Positions 49,118-57,913 of a stretch of DNA of 64,000 nt are shown here, one piece after another; position 1 is the stretch's first letter, and every line of letters begins with the position of its first letter. The stretch is from CAZUCE01 sp964619265 (GTDB lineage Bacteria > Planctomycetota > UBA1135 > GCA-002686595). The notes beneath the pieces were generated by a model, which worked only from the letters and a program-made list of their open reading frames with translations, ran no database searches and was not told where the DNA came from. The stretch covers positions 215,052 through 279,051 of the forward strand of contig CAZUCE010000002.1 of the NCBI GenBank assembly GCA_964619265.1, written 5' to 3'. Position numbers and translations under genes: made by a program.

Positions 49118-51892
49118 TCAAGGAAGCAATCGTGCGAGGTCGGCTACTTCGCGTGGCGAGAGGCGCTCGAGGAAGCGCCCGGCAGCCGGAGAAAGCGACT
49201 CGGCGCGCTCGCGAAGGGCTTCATAGAGGGCTAGGGAGTCGATTCGGAGCCGCGGATGGCGGCGCACGAGCTCCCAGGCGAGCGTCAGGAGCTCCGCGTG
49301 CAGCGGCCCGGAGGCTCGACCCGAGAGACTCCCCGTGACGAGGTTTCCGATCGGCCCCGAGGGCTGATTTCGAAGCCCGCTGGCTGGCTTGAACGAACGG
49401 AGCTTTCGGGGGTCGAGGGGTTTCCCGGGGAGTACGACCGCGGCCTGGAGCGGGCCGGGCAGGATCAACCGGGGGCCTTGGGGTGGGCTCGAGGGGCCTG
49501 AGGAAGGGAGCTGAGGCCCGTTCTCGGGGCCGTTTGAGCCTCCGGAGCCGGGCGCGGGGCCCTTTGATGTGGGGTCGAAGCCCTGGGATGCAGAGCCGAA
49601 AAACGGGCTAGAGGGCCCCGAGGGACCGGGGATCGGCCCGAGGGGGGGGAGCTGGGTTTGGGGCCCTCCCGTTCGCCAGACGCCCTCCGGGCCGGGCTTT
49701 GACGGGGCGGAGCGACCAAACGGCGCCTCGGGCTCGCCTGAGTTTCGAGGGCTGGAGTCATCCCTCGGCTCAGGATCGTCCCCGTCAAACGGCAGGTCCA
49801 AGGGCCCGATGGCCGGCCCAAACGTGAGATCGTCGTCCTCGCTGCTCTCGAACGCTGAATCGAGAGGGGTCCAGGGCGCGCTCTCCACGCCCGAAGGTTC
49901 CGGGTCCGCGGGGGCGGGCTCCACCTTTTGATCCGGAGTCGACTCCGTGCGAAACAGACCCATCAAGGAGGGCCTTGTAGGGCGCGAGCGAACCGGGAAG
50001 GGCGGGTCCGGCTCGTCGAGGTTCAGGGCCTGGTGCGGCTCGGCGGTCGCCTCCGGCAGAGGTTCCGGGGCGGTCGAACCGACTTCGCCGCCGGGCAAAC
50101 CGCTGTCGACGAAGGCGGCCTCGAATTCGATCGCGGAGCTGCTTTGGACTTCGGCCGGGCCAGCGAACGGTTCGGCTTCCGTTGCGTCCGCAACCGGCGC
50201 GGCTTCGTCGAACGGAGCCGCGAGTTGCAAGGGCGCGACCTCTGGCTCAGAGTCCGCTTCGGTTTCTTCCGCACGGAGGGAAGCCGGTTCGGAAACGCTC
50301 GGTGGGATCTCCGCCGTCCCGGCGGCTGCCTCCCAAACTTCTTCCCCATCGGCGAAGGTCTGTTCGGCCAAGGCCCCAGGCAATTCGGTGGAGTCGGCGC
50401 TTGGAAGATTCTCGGTGGCGGAGTCGAAGGCGCTGTCGTCCAAGGCCTCGCTGTCTAAGACTCCGCTGTCTAGGACTCCGTCCGGTTCGCCCAGCGAATT
50501 CGAGCTGTCGACAAGCCACTCTCCGACCTCGCGTTCGAGGGCTTCAAGGTCCTCGGAAACCAGTTCGTCCGATAGCAGATCGAACGCCGTGGTCGGCTCG
50601 GCGGTAGGGGCGGGTGAACGTTCCTCAATGCCGCTCGCGGTTTGGTTTTGCTCTGGCGCGATGGGGCTGAGCTCTTCCGGTAGCGGGGGCGTGAGCTGTT
50701 GCGCGGACCCGGACCCTTGAAGCGGGAGCGGTAGATCCCAGGACACGAGCGGCCATGGATCGAAAGCTCCCGGGGCGACCGGCTCTCTGGTTGATTTTGG
50801 AATCGCCGGTGGCTGGGTGCCTTGCGGCTCGGCGGAAGCCTCCACCCGAGGTGCGGCCTGTTCGGGCCCATGTTCCAGTCCTTCCAGAATCGCTTCGAGC
50901 TGGTTGGGTTGTCCTTGGTCCCAGGCCTCGGCTTCCTCGGAAAGGTCGAAGGTGCCGGCGGAGCCGGCGACGACTTCCACCTCGTACGTTGAGTTCGATT
51001 CGCCTTGCGGATCCCAGGTTTCCAGTTCGTCCAACAGACTGGACATCTCGTCCTCGATGGTCGAGAGCTCGACCGGAACCTCCGGCGCCACTTCGGTCTC
51101 AGCTCGCGCCTGGAATTCACCCCAGGCCGCGAGTCCCTCGAGGGCAGCGGCGATTTCGGACGAGCTCCCCTGCGGTCCCGCGGGCTGTTCGCCGGCCTGG
51201 GCGATCTCCTCGGCCAAACCGGAAAGGTCGGCTTCGATCCAGCCTTCGCCTTCCTGAAGGAACGGGTCGCTCTCGAAGCTGAGCGCGGGCTCATCGGAGA
51301 ATTCGACCTCGAGGAAGTCCGCGAAGTCCTCGTAGTCGGCGAAGGACTCCAGGGGCTGGGACTCCAGGGATTGGGCCTCCAGCGCTTGGGCCGCTTGGTC
51401 CGTCCACGGTTCGGCGTGCTCGTCGTCCGTGTGGAACTCGTCCACGAGGGAGGGGTCAAGCGGATCGCCGGGAGCCTCGCCCTTTTCGCTGTGAAGACGC
51501 TCGACCCACAGCTTGGCGCCGGCCTTGGCCACCGTCCGCGCAGCGCGACCGGTATGGTCGAGCAGTTGTCCGGTTTGCGTACGGGCCTCGCTCCAAAGCT
51601 GAGGCGCCTGGCTGCGCAGTTGTTCGATCGCGTCGAACACTTCTTCCATCTGCAGCGCCTGACCCTGCTCGGGATCCAGCAGCGAGCGCGACCACGGCGG
51701 GAAGGTGGGCAGCACGCAGCCGCCCAGATAGGCGAACAGCCCAGCGATGAACAGCGGATCCCCGGCCTGGCCTTCGAGCACAGCCCTGAGCAGCAGCAAA
51801 CCGCCGGCGACAATCCAGCCCCACCAGAGGCGGCGATTCAAAATGGCCCACACGCAGGTGGCGAGGGCAGCGAAGAGGCAGATCCATCCCAT
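49118..51892 (-). CDS. Membrane-anchored acidic, low-complexity protein
   Basis: Family not recognised. Two transmembrane helices lie near the N-terminus (ICLFAALATCVWAI and WIVAGGLLLLRAVLEG), with a third hydrophobic stretch (FIAGLFAYLGGCVLP). From about residue 140 to 750 the chain is very acidic, rich in Glu, Ala, Ser and Pro, and presumably disordered. Then comes a Gly/Pro/Ser/Phe-rich stretch (PSGPSSPFFGSASQGF) and a short helical end with LERLSPREVADLARLLP. I use ATG 51892, just before the first helix; TTG 51955 is in frame. It lies 148 bp upstream of moxR on the same strand and may be the first gene of the cluster. Confidence 0.65.
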   Translation of the reverse strand: MGWICLFAALATCVWAILNRRLWWGWIVAGGLLLLRAVLEGQAGDPLFIAGLFAYLGGCVLPTFPPWSRSLLDPEQGQALQMEEVFDAIEQLRSQAPQLWSEARTQTGQLLDHTGRAARTVAKAGAKLWVERLHSEKGEAPGDPLDPSLVDEFHTDDEHAEPWTDQAAQALEAQSLESQPLESFADYEDFADFLEVEFSDEPALSFESDPFLQEGEGWIEADLSGLAEEIAQAGEQPAGPQGSSSEIAAALEGLAAWGEFQARAETEVAPEVPVELSTIEDEMSSLLDELETWDPQGESNSTYEVEVVAGSAGTFDLSEEAEAWDQGQPNQLEAILEGLEHGPEQAAPRVEASAEPQGTQPPAIPKSTREPVAPGAFDPWPLVSWDLPLPLQGSGSAQQLTPPLPEELSPIAPEQNQTASGIEERSPAPTAEPTTAFDLLSDELVSEDLEALEREVGEWLVDSSNSLGEPDGVLDSGVLDSEALDDSAFDSATENLPSADSTELPGALAEQTFADGEEVWEAAAGTAEIPPSVSEPASLRAEETEADSEPEVAPLQLAAPFDEAAPVADATEAEPFAGPAEVQSSSAIEFEAAFVDSGLPGGEVGSTAPEPLPEATAEPHQALNLDEPDPPFPVRSRPTRPSLMGLFRTESTPDQKVEPAPADPEPSGVESAPWTPLDSAFESSEDDDLTFGPAIGPLDLPFDGDDPEPRDDSSPRNSGEPEAPFGRSAPSKPGPEGVWRTGGPQTQLPPLGPIPGPSGPSSPFFGSASQGFDPTSKGPAPGSGGSNGPENGPQLPSSGPSSPPQGPRLILPGPLQAAVVLPGKPLDPRKLRSFKPASGLRNQPSGPIGNLVTGSLSGRASGPLHAELLTLAWELVRRHPRLRIDSLALYEALRERAESLSPAAGRFLERLSPREVADLARLLP

Positions 51893-52062
51893 GGTGTCAA
51901 GCAGCGCGGCAGCGCCGCCTCTCCATCGGCTCTCCGGCGGCTTCAGCTGGTCCAAACGGGCTCGCCGCCATCACCTAGGCGCGAGTCTCTCCCACGGTTG
52001 GGAGCGAGCGGCTCTCTTGGCCCAGGGAACAGCCCTTCGCCGGGGCTAGGGCCAAGGGTCTA

Positions 52063-52154
52063 GGCCGCTGAGCACGGTCCGACGAGCGTGACGACGCCCT
52101 GGCGGGCTGCGCGAAGCCGCAGCAGGGAGCTTTTCAACGGCCTGCTAGGGCGTC
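52063..52154 (-). repeat. Repeat-like element at the 3' end of the second propeller gene
   Basis: From the stop codon outward, the minus strand reads TAGCAGGCCGTTGAAAAG, followed by a 6-bp hairpin GCTGCG/CGCAGC (52106-52123) and then GCGTCGTCACGCTCGTCGG. An inverted repeat GACGCCCT/AGGGCGTC (52093-52100 and 52147-52154) frames the unit. Sequences opening this way recur, to my recollection, as dispersed elements in many bacterial genomes. It may also act as the terminator of the propeller gene. No second copy occurs in this window. Confidence 0.45.
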
Positions 52155-54316
52155 AGACCGACCGCAAACAACTGCCGTTCGGTCACCAAAAGCAGGGCCC
52201 CTTTCACGTGGATCCAGGCCAGTCCCCCGGGGGCGGCTGCACCCGAGGCCCGCGGCCAGGAAACCGCATCGACCAGGCGAGCATCGCGTTCCAGGTCAAA
52301 CAGATAGAGCCCGCGGTCGCTGGGCAGCAGCAGGCGGGTGCCGCTGGAGTCCAGGTGGGCGCTCGAACCCAGGTGTTCCCGAGGGGCAAACTCGATCACG
52401 TTCTCGAGGACTTGACCCTGCGCGCGCAGCCGCGCCAGAGCTTCCCGACCGCCCGCCTCGAGCACGATGTAGGGCCCCGACCCGCTCGCGTCCCGGCCCG
52501 CGATCAAAGCTCGTGCTTCGCCACCGAATCGTGCCCAGGGCGCGCTGCGCCGGAGATCATCCTGGTCAGGCGGCAGCCAGGCGGTGGGCAGTTGTCCATC
52601 TTTCGGAAAGAAGTAGAGATACTCCGAATCGCTCGGAGCGGCGATCCACTGATCCTCGGTGGCCACCAGCTGCGTGCCTTCGAAGTCCACCGGAGAATCT
52701 CCGCTCGTGCGCTGGAGGCGTGCGCTTAGCAGGACGCGTCCATCCAAGGCACTGACCAAGTGGAACGTCCCGAGACCGGTGGTGAGTGCCACGCGAGTTC
52801 CCGAAGCGCCCATCGGAGGTGCTGCCGCCATTTGGCGAGAGGCGTCTCCGAACCGGGTGCCGCGCGCACCGCGTTCAGAGCCTTTCGCCAAAAACCTCCG
52901 CCACAAAGGCCGACCGGTTTCCGCGTCGAAGGCGAACAGGTGCTGTTCCAGTTCGCTCTCTAGCCGGCGCGCCGTGGCGAGCACCACCTCGCCCAGGACG
53001 AGGGGCGCAGGTTGAATCTCGACGTCCGTGAATCCACGCAGCAGCTCCAGGGCCTGTTCCTCCGTCGCGGAGCTCCAAAGGGGGGATGCGCTCGAAACCA
53101 AACGTTCGCCGGACCAGGCCCAGCGCAATTCCGGGAGCGCTTCGGCGCTGCGCAGCTCGCGAGAGCCGCCTTCAGGCAGCCCCGGGGACACCCGCATAAG
53201 AACGTTCGAGCCACGAATTCCGTGTGCGGCGCGACCTTCCACCAAGATCAGGTCTGCACCGCTCGCGGCCGGCCGGTGTTGCCAGCCCGGCGTGGCCCCG
53301 GTCGGATACGCCCAAACAGGTTCGCGCAGCGGCGCTTTCAACAGCGCGCCTGGCTCAAAGGATCGCTCGCGCTCTAGACCCTTTTCGGCGCTGAACGAGA
53401 AGATCTCGACGCCACGCGGACCCTGAACAGCGATGGGCCCCGTCTCGAGCTGGACGAGACCTGGAAGCAGCCGTGGGCGCCCCTCCGTGGAAGGGGCGAG
53501 CCGCGCTGCCGCGACGCCGAGCTCGGTGCGGCCGATCCAATCCAGATGGCCCGGCGGGGGATCGTCTGGGGCCGGCTCGGGCGCGGCGAGCGCAGCCCGT
53601 CGCGCGCGGGCCGACTGGATCAGATCCGCATCTCCAAGCCAGGCAGCTTGCCGCTCCGCGCGTTCCAGCCAGGTCGCGAACAGCAGGGGCCGTCCGGTGG
53701 CCAAGCCGCGATCGGCGAGGGCCAGGGCAGCGCGGACCGCCGCCCGGGTTCCAGGAAGCTCACGTTCGAGCGCCCCAAGTTCGGCTTCGCGGACCCCGTT
53801 CCAATCGCTCAGCGCAGTTTGGAGGCGCTCCTGCGCGCCGCCTTCGAAGCGTTCCCGCCAGGCGGTCCGTTCGGCCGGAACAAGGAGTTCGAGCCTCGCC
53901 GCAAGCGCTTGTTCGGTGCCGTGGAGCCAGCGGGGGGCGAGGGCCTGCTCGACCGGTTCGAGCCGCGGGTCGACAGCGGGAACCTGGGCGCCGGGGGCTG
54001 TGCGAGCCACCGCCGAGCGCCAAGCTTCGAAGGTCTCGACCAGGCGGTTGTCGCCGGAGCGGACGGCTCGAAACGACTGATCTCCTTCGAAGAACAACTC
54101 GGCGGCGGACCCGTCGGTGAGGAGTAGGGCGTCGTTGTCGAGCGGGCCTTCACCGAAGCGGGAGCCCGCGGAGTTTCCCGGGACCGCCGAACCGGCCTGG
54201 GCGCTGTGCGGAGGGCTCGCGATGCCAAGCGGAAGCCACGCTCCCCCGAGGACGATTACGGCCACGGCAAGCACCGGGATGCGCCGACTGTTTCGGAACC
54301 GGCTTCCGAGGCCCAT
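52145..54316 (-). CDS. Secreted PQQ-type beta-propeller protein, smaller paralogue
   Basis: The N-terminal RRIPVLAVAVIVLGGAWLPLGIA with nearby Ala residues is a signal peptide from ATG 54316 (GTG 54322 is also in frame). Residues about 90-230 contain VPAERTAWRERFEGGAQERL, a counterpart of the helical segment in the giant protein at 37195. Propeller-type blades follow: FDAETGRPLWRRFL, SALDGRVLLSARL and LFDLERDARLVDAVSW. The 723-residue protein would lie in the periplasm or on the outer membrane, as BamB-like propellers do; ligand unknown. The start is 2 bp after the FtsB-like gene. Its stop codon is part of a repeat-like element. Confidence 0.8.
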   Translation of the reverse strand: MGLGSRFRNSRRIPVLAVAVIVLGGAWLPLGIASPPHSAQAGSAVPGNSAGSRFGEGPLDNDALLLTDGSAAELFFEGDQSFRAVRSGDNRLVETFEAWRSAVARTAPGAQVPAVDPRLEPVEQALAPRWLHGTEQALAARLELLVPAERTAWRERFEGGAQERLQTALSDWNGVREAELGALERELPGTRAAVRAALALADRGLATGRPLLFATWLERAERQAAWLGDADLIQSARARRAALAAPEPAPDDPPPGHLDWIGRTELGVAAARLAPSTEGRPRLLPGLVQLETGPIAVQGPRGVEIFSFSAEKGLERERSFEPGALLKAPLREPVWAYPTGATPGWQHRPAASGADLILVEGRAAHGIRGSNVLMRVSPGLPEGGSRELRSAEALPELRWAWSGERLVSSASPLWSSATEEQALELLRGFTDVEIQPAPLVLGEVVLATARRLESELEQHLFAFDAETGRPLWRRFLAKGSERGARGTRFGDASRQMAAAPPMGASGTRVALTTGLGTFHLVSALDGRVLLSARLQRTSGDSPVDFEGTQLVATEDQWIAAPSDSEYLYFFPKDGQLPTAWLPPDQDDLRRSAPWARFGGEARALIAGRDASGSGPYIVLEAGGREALARLRAQGQVLENVIEFAPREHLGSSAHLDSSGTRLLLPSDRGLYLFDLERDARLVDAVSWPRASGAAAPGGLAWIHVKGALLLVTERQLFAVGLTP

Positions 54317-54318
54317 GT

Positions 54319-54630
54319 TCACGAGTCGCCAGCGGGACGTTTCAGACCCGCGTTTTGCATCCTTCTTCTCAGACGCTCCTGGGCCATGGGGTCCGCGTAG
54401 GCGGAAAGCTCCGCTCGGAGTTCGCCCAAACGCCCATGGAGGTTGTCGTGTTGCTCGACCCAACCCTCCCGAGCCTCGGCCAGCCGCGCGCGTTCGGCGA
54501 GAGTCGGCCGGAGACCGAACCAGCACAGATGCGCGAAGAACGCGAACGCCGCGAACAGGGGCGCATAGCTCGCCAGCTCCGCGGCGAGGCGCCGCGCCCA
54601 AGGCGCGCGTGGATTCGGGCTCGGACTCAC
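54319..54630 (-). CDS. FtsB/DivIC-like septum formation protein
   Basis: A 103-residue bitopic protein with one transmembrane helix (YAPLFAAFAFFAHLCWFGL, about residues 22-40) followed by a coiled coil (LAERARLAEAREGWVEQHDNL split by heptads) and a short DPMAQERLRRRMQNAGL end, like the DPxxxERxAR motif of FtsB/DivIC. FtsB links FtsL and FtsQ in the division complex. The position directly after eno on the same strand is the classical eno-ftsB arrangement and supports the call. The start is GTG 54630 with no clear ribosome-binding site. The short cytoplasmic N-terminus is positively charged. Confidence 0.7.
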   Translation of the reverse strand: MSPSPNPRAPWARRLAAELASYAPLFAAFAFFAHLCWFGLRPTLAERARLAEAREGWVEQHDNLHGRLGELRAELSAYADPMAQERLRRRMQNAGLKRPAGDS

Positions 54631-54783
54631 GAAGGGAAGATGGACCGGGAAGCTTGGGAGCTGAAATCGGCGAAGCGGAGGGCGGCGAGGCGGGGTGCCC
54701 GGCCGGTCAAGTGCCCGAGGGCCGGAGCTACAGGCGACGGGACGCCAGTTGATGGGGCGAGAGGGGAAGCCTCGCCGAACGGC

Positions 54784-56043
54784 TCAAAGCAAGCGCGCGC
54801 CGTAGAGCGCGGAGGCGCCCAGGTGCTCTTCGATGCGCAGGCACTGGTTGTACTTCGCGACCCGATCGGATCGGCACGGCGCACCGGTCTTGATTTGACC
54901 GACGTTGGTGGCGACTGCGAGGTCTGCGATCGTCGCATCCTCCGTTTCTCCGGAACGGTGGGACATGACGCAGCGATAACCCGAACGGTGGGCGAGTTGA
55001 ATCGTCTCCAGCGTCTCGGACAGGGTGCCGATTTGATTGACCTTGACGAGCACCGCATTGCCGGCGCCCTTTTCGATCCCGGTGGTCAGGCGCTTGGCGC
55101 TGGTCACGAACAAGTCGTCGCCCACCAGTTGGACCGAATCGCCCAAGCGTTCGGTGAGGGCAACCCAGCCATCCCAGTCGTCCTGATCGAGGCCGTCCTC
55201 GATTGAGAAGATCGGGTACTTCTCGCACCAGCCGGCGTACAGGTCGACCAGCTGCTCCGAAGTCAGTCCCTTGCCTTCGACCTGGTACTTGCCGTCGCGC
55301 AGGAATTCGGCCGAAGCAGCGTCGATCGCAATGCGAACGTCCTGGCCCGGCTTGAGGCCGATCTTCTCGGAAGCGGTGAGGATCAACTCAATGGCCTCTT
55401 CGTTGCTTCGCAGGTCCGGGGCAAATCCCCCTTCGTCGCCAACCGCGGTGTTCAGGCCGCGCTCGCGGCAAACGCTTTTGAGGGCATGGAAGACCTCGGT
55501 GCCCATGCGGAGCGCTTCTTTGAAGGCGGTCGCGCCGACCGGCATGACCATGAACTCTTGGAGGTCCACGTTGTTGTCCGCGTGCTCGCCCCCGTTGAGG
55601 ATGTTCATCATCGGGACCGGCAGCACATTCGCACCGGGGCCGCCGAGATAGCGGTAGAGCGGCAATCCGCAGTCTTCAGCGGCCGCCTTGGCCGTCGCGA
55701 GCGACGCGCCGAGCAGGGCGTTGGCGCCCAGTCGCGACTTGTTCTCGGTTCCGTCGAGTTCAACCATGGCCGCGTCGACGGCCGACTGGTCGTGACCATC
55801 TTCGCCAACCAGCCGGCGAGCGAGTTCGGTGTTGACGTTTTCGACAGCCTTGAGAACGCCCTTGCCGCCGTAACGGCCTTCGCCGTCCCGGAGTTCATGG
55901 GCTTCGTGGATTCCTGTGGAGGCGCCGGAAGGGACGGCAGCCCGGCCAAGGGCACCGGATTCCAGGAGAACCTCGACTTCGACCGTTGGGTTGCCGCGGG
56001 AGTCGAGGATCTCTCGGGCGTGGACGCTGACAATCTGGGACAT
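54784..56043 (-). CDS. eno: Enolase
   Basis: Enolase interconverts 2-phosphoglycerate and phosphoenolpyruvate in glycolysis. Signatures present are REILDSRGNPTVEVEV, SGASTGIHEA, the MNILNGGEHADNNVD active-site block, AVGDEGGFAPDL, IEDGLDQDDWDGW, GDDLFVTS, KVNQIGT and SHRSGETED. At 419 residues it is complete, slightly shorter than the E. coli enzyme. The stop is 153 bp upstream of the FtsB-like gene. The start is at ATG 56043, only 7 nt after a TATCTT element, so the mRNA may lack a leader. Confidence 0.97.
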   Translation of the reverse strand: MSQIVSVHAREILDSRGNPTVEVEVLLESGALGRAAVPSGASTGIHEAHELRDGEGRYGGKGVLKAVENVNTELARRLVGEDGHDQSAVDAAMVELDGTENKSRLGANALLGASLATAKAAAEDCGLPLYRYLGGPGANVLPVPMMNILNGGEHADNNVDLQEFMVMPVGATAFKEALRMGTEVFHALKSVCRERGLNTAVGDEGGFAPDLRSNEEAIELILTASEKIGLKPGQDVRIAIDAASAEFLRDGKYQVEGKGLTSEQLVDLYAGWCEKYPIFSIEDGLDQDDWDGWVALTERLGDSVQLVGDDLFVTSAKRLTTGIEKGAGNAVLVKVNQIGTLSETLETIQLAHRSGYRCVMSHRSGETEDATIADLAVATNVGQIKTGAPCRSDRVAKYNQCLRIEEHLGASALYGARLL

Positions 56044-56050
56044 AGGTGCG

Positions 56051-56056
56051 AAGATA
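56051..56056 (-). promoter_or_regulatory. Putative -10 element of eno
   Basis: TATCTT followed by CGCACC and the eno ATG after only 7 nt, on the minus strand. A GCAACA sequence 18 nt upstream is a weak -35. This spacing places the transcript start at or beside the start codon, implying a leaderless mRNA. Confidence 0.45.
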
Positions 56057-56393
56057 CCTCGGCGGGCAGGCCGGTGTTGCGCTCCGCACGCCCGGACCTG
56101 GACCGGGCCCGATCGCGGGAGCCCGGCGGGGGGGAGGCGAAGCCACGAATCCAGGCCGGCCCTGGCCCGAAGGCCGTTCTCGCCGCGGCGTGGACCGTTC
56201 CTGGAGGCTTCTTGGAACCGCCCACCCAGATTCCCTCAGGGCTCCAAAACCCAGCTCAACAGGGCTCCCACCATCCGGCGCTCTTCGCCCAAAATCCGGG
56301 CGCGCCCCGGCGAGGGTCCGGGGGGGCGCTCTCGACCCGCGAGGCTTCCCGCGCCAGACTGCACCACCCGAGCGCCTACCCGGGGCCCCGCCC
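56057..56393. other. Gene-free divergent region between eno and pssA
   Basis: About 340 bp of GC-rich sequence without a credible reading frame; an open frame on the plus strand (from 56046) runs into pssA but has no protein-like features before the GTG at 56394. Only the eno -10 is evident at the left end. I see no promoter for pssA and no RNA gene. Confidence 0.5.
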
Positions 56394-57293
56394 GTGAAGA
56401 AGAAGCTCCAGCTCCTCCCGAACCTCGTCACGCTCGGGAACGCGTTTTGTGGACTGCTCGCCATCTCCACCGCGATCGACGGGCTCGCGATGGCCCAGGT
56501 CGATCCGCTGGTGTTCTACGCGAAGCTCGAGCGCTCCTGCCTGTTGGTGTTCTTCGGGATGTTCTTTGACGCGCTCGACGGTTTCGTCGCGCGGCTGACC
56601 CGCGGCGAGAGTCCCTACGGCGCGCAGCTCGACTCGTTCGCCGATGCGGTGACGTTCGGAATCGCGCCGGCGGTTCTGGTCAAGATCTTGGCCGAGCACG
56701 ACGCGGGGGGCACGGCGACCGGGCATCCACGCCTGCACTTTTTGGCCGTGGCCGCCTTCACCCTGCTCGCGATCCTGCGGTTGGTGCGCTACAACCTGGA
56801 GAACGAGGGCGAGAAGCAGGCCGAGCCGGGCTGGTTCCAGGGACTGCCCTCCCCGGCGGCTGCGGGGGTCGTGGTCTCGACGATTTGGATGTACCTGGTG
56901 CTGCGCAGGCCCGAACTTGAGCTTGCCGAAGGAACGCCGACGCCCTTGAACCGATTCCTCAACTGGATCGACGTCGGCTCGCTGGGGACCCTGCTGCCCT
57001 TTGTCCTGCCGCTGCTCCTGTTGACCATGCCGCTGCTGGGCTTAATGATGGTCAGCAACGTGCGCTACCGGCACACGGGAGTCTGGCTGGCGACCGAGCG
57101 CTCGGGGATCCACTCGCTGGTCGGCTTCGTGTTCGCCCTTTCCCTCTTCTACCTGGCTCCGGTTCCGTTTCTCTTCCTTGGCTTTGCCGGTTTTGTTGCC
57201 CACGGGGCCGTCCTGCATCTGATGCGCCGGGGACCGGCCTTCGAACGAGCTGAGCCAAAGTCTGGGCCCACCGGCCTCGGGGCGCGGCGATGA
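56394..57293 (+). CDS. pssA: CDP-diacylglycerol-serine O-phosphatidyltransferase
   Basis: An integral membrane enzyme that makes phosphatidylserine, the precursor of phosphatidylethanolamine. The CDP-alcohol phosphotransferase signature DGx2ARx8Gx3Dx3D is exact: Asp62-Gly63, Ala66-Arg67, Gly76, Asp80 and Asp84. The start LPNLVTLGNAFCG and about eight hydrophobic segments fit the Bacillus-type PssA. I chose GTG 56394 because KKKLQLLPN begins the family alignment. The upstream frame to 56046 is rejected. The stop overlaps folK (ATGA). Substrate assignment to serine over glycerol rests on the N-terminal pattern and length, so it is likely but not certain. Confidence 0.88.
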   Translation: MKKKLQLLPNLVTLGNAFCGLLAISTAIDGLAMAQVDPLVFYAKLERSCLLVFFGMFFDALDGFVARLTRGESPYGAQLDSFADAVTFGIAPAVLVKILAEHDAGGTATGHPRLHFLAVAAFTLLAILRLVRYNLENEGEKQAEPGWFQGLPSPAAAGVVVSTIWMYLVLRRPELELAEGTPTPLNRFLNWIDVGSLGTLLPFVLPLLLLTMPLLGLMMVSNVRYRHTGVWLATERSGIHSLVGFVFALSLFYLAPVPFLFLGFAGFVAHGAVLHLMRRGPAFERAEPKSGPTGLGARR

Positions 57294-57913
57294 GCAGCGA
57301 GCTGTCCAAGTCTCGGAGAATCACCGGCCATCTGCCGGCGAGCCGTGCGTTGGTTGCCTTGGGAGCCAACCTGGGCGAGCCGCTCGAGACCCTGCCGAGA
57401 GCGCTGGAGAGCTTGGCTCTCCTTCGCGGCGTTCGGCTCATCGCGGCTTCCCGGGCCTATCGAACCGAGCCGTTCGACACGCCCACTCCCCAGCCAGACT
57501 ACTGGAACGCAGCCTGTGAGCTGGAGGTCCAGCTCACCTCGGAGGAGCTCCTTTCGGAGCTGCATCGCGTAGAGCAGGAGTTCGGTCGCGACCGGGATCT
57601 CGAGGGTCACCACGGCGCGCGTCGGTTGGATTTGGACTTGCTCGCCCATGGCCAACGAACCGTGGAGGGTCCTGGACTGCGGCTTCCGCACCCGGGGCTC
57701 GAGGAGCGCCTGTTTGTTCTCGCGCCGCTATGCGATCTGCGGCCCGGCTTTCGATTGCCTTCGGGGGCGTCGGTTTTGAATCAAGCCGATCAACTTCGCG
57801 GGGCAGGCCAGGCTCTGTTGGAGGTCGCCGAACTCTCCGCGGTCACGCTGTTCCCACGGGAACCGGGCGCCCCCCGGTTGCCGCAGGCTTCCCAGTCGAT
57901 TCCGGTGCGATGA
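57290..57913 (+). CDS. folK: 2-amino-4-hydroxy-6-hydroxymethyldihydropteridine pyrophosphokinase
   Basis: HPPK transfers pyrophosphate from ATP to hydroxymethyldihydropterin in folate synthesis. Seen are ALVALGANLGEP (N-terminal signature), YRTEPFDTPTPQPDYWNA, LLSELHRVEQEFGRDRD, and HHGARRLDLDLLAHG (equivalent of gpRxiDlDll), then LPHPGLEERLFVLAPL. At 207 residues it is slightly longer than usual, with an added tail of about 30 residues after the core. The gene overlaps pssA at the start and panC at the stop (ATGA on each side). Confidence 0.93.
   Translation: MSSELSKSRRITGHLPASRALVALGANLGEPLETLPRALESLALLRGVRLIAASRAYRTEPFDTPTPQPDYWNAACELEVQLTSEELLSELHRVEQEFGRDRDLEGHHGARRLDLDLLAHGQRTVEGPGLRLPHPGLEERLFVLAPLCDLRPGFRLPSGASVLNQADQLRGAGQALLEVAELSAVTLFPREPGAPRLPQASQSIPVR

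Noticed and set aside
47050..49338. A 762-residue open frame on the plus strand
   Set aside because: It is antisense to the clear MoxR and DUF58 genes and has the Arg/Gly/Glu-rich composition typical of GC-rich shadow frames.
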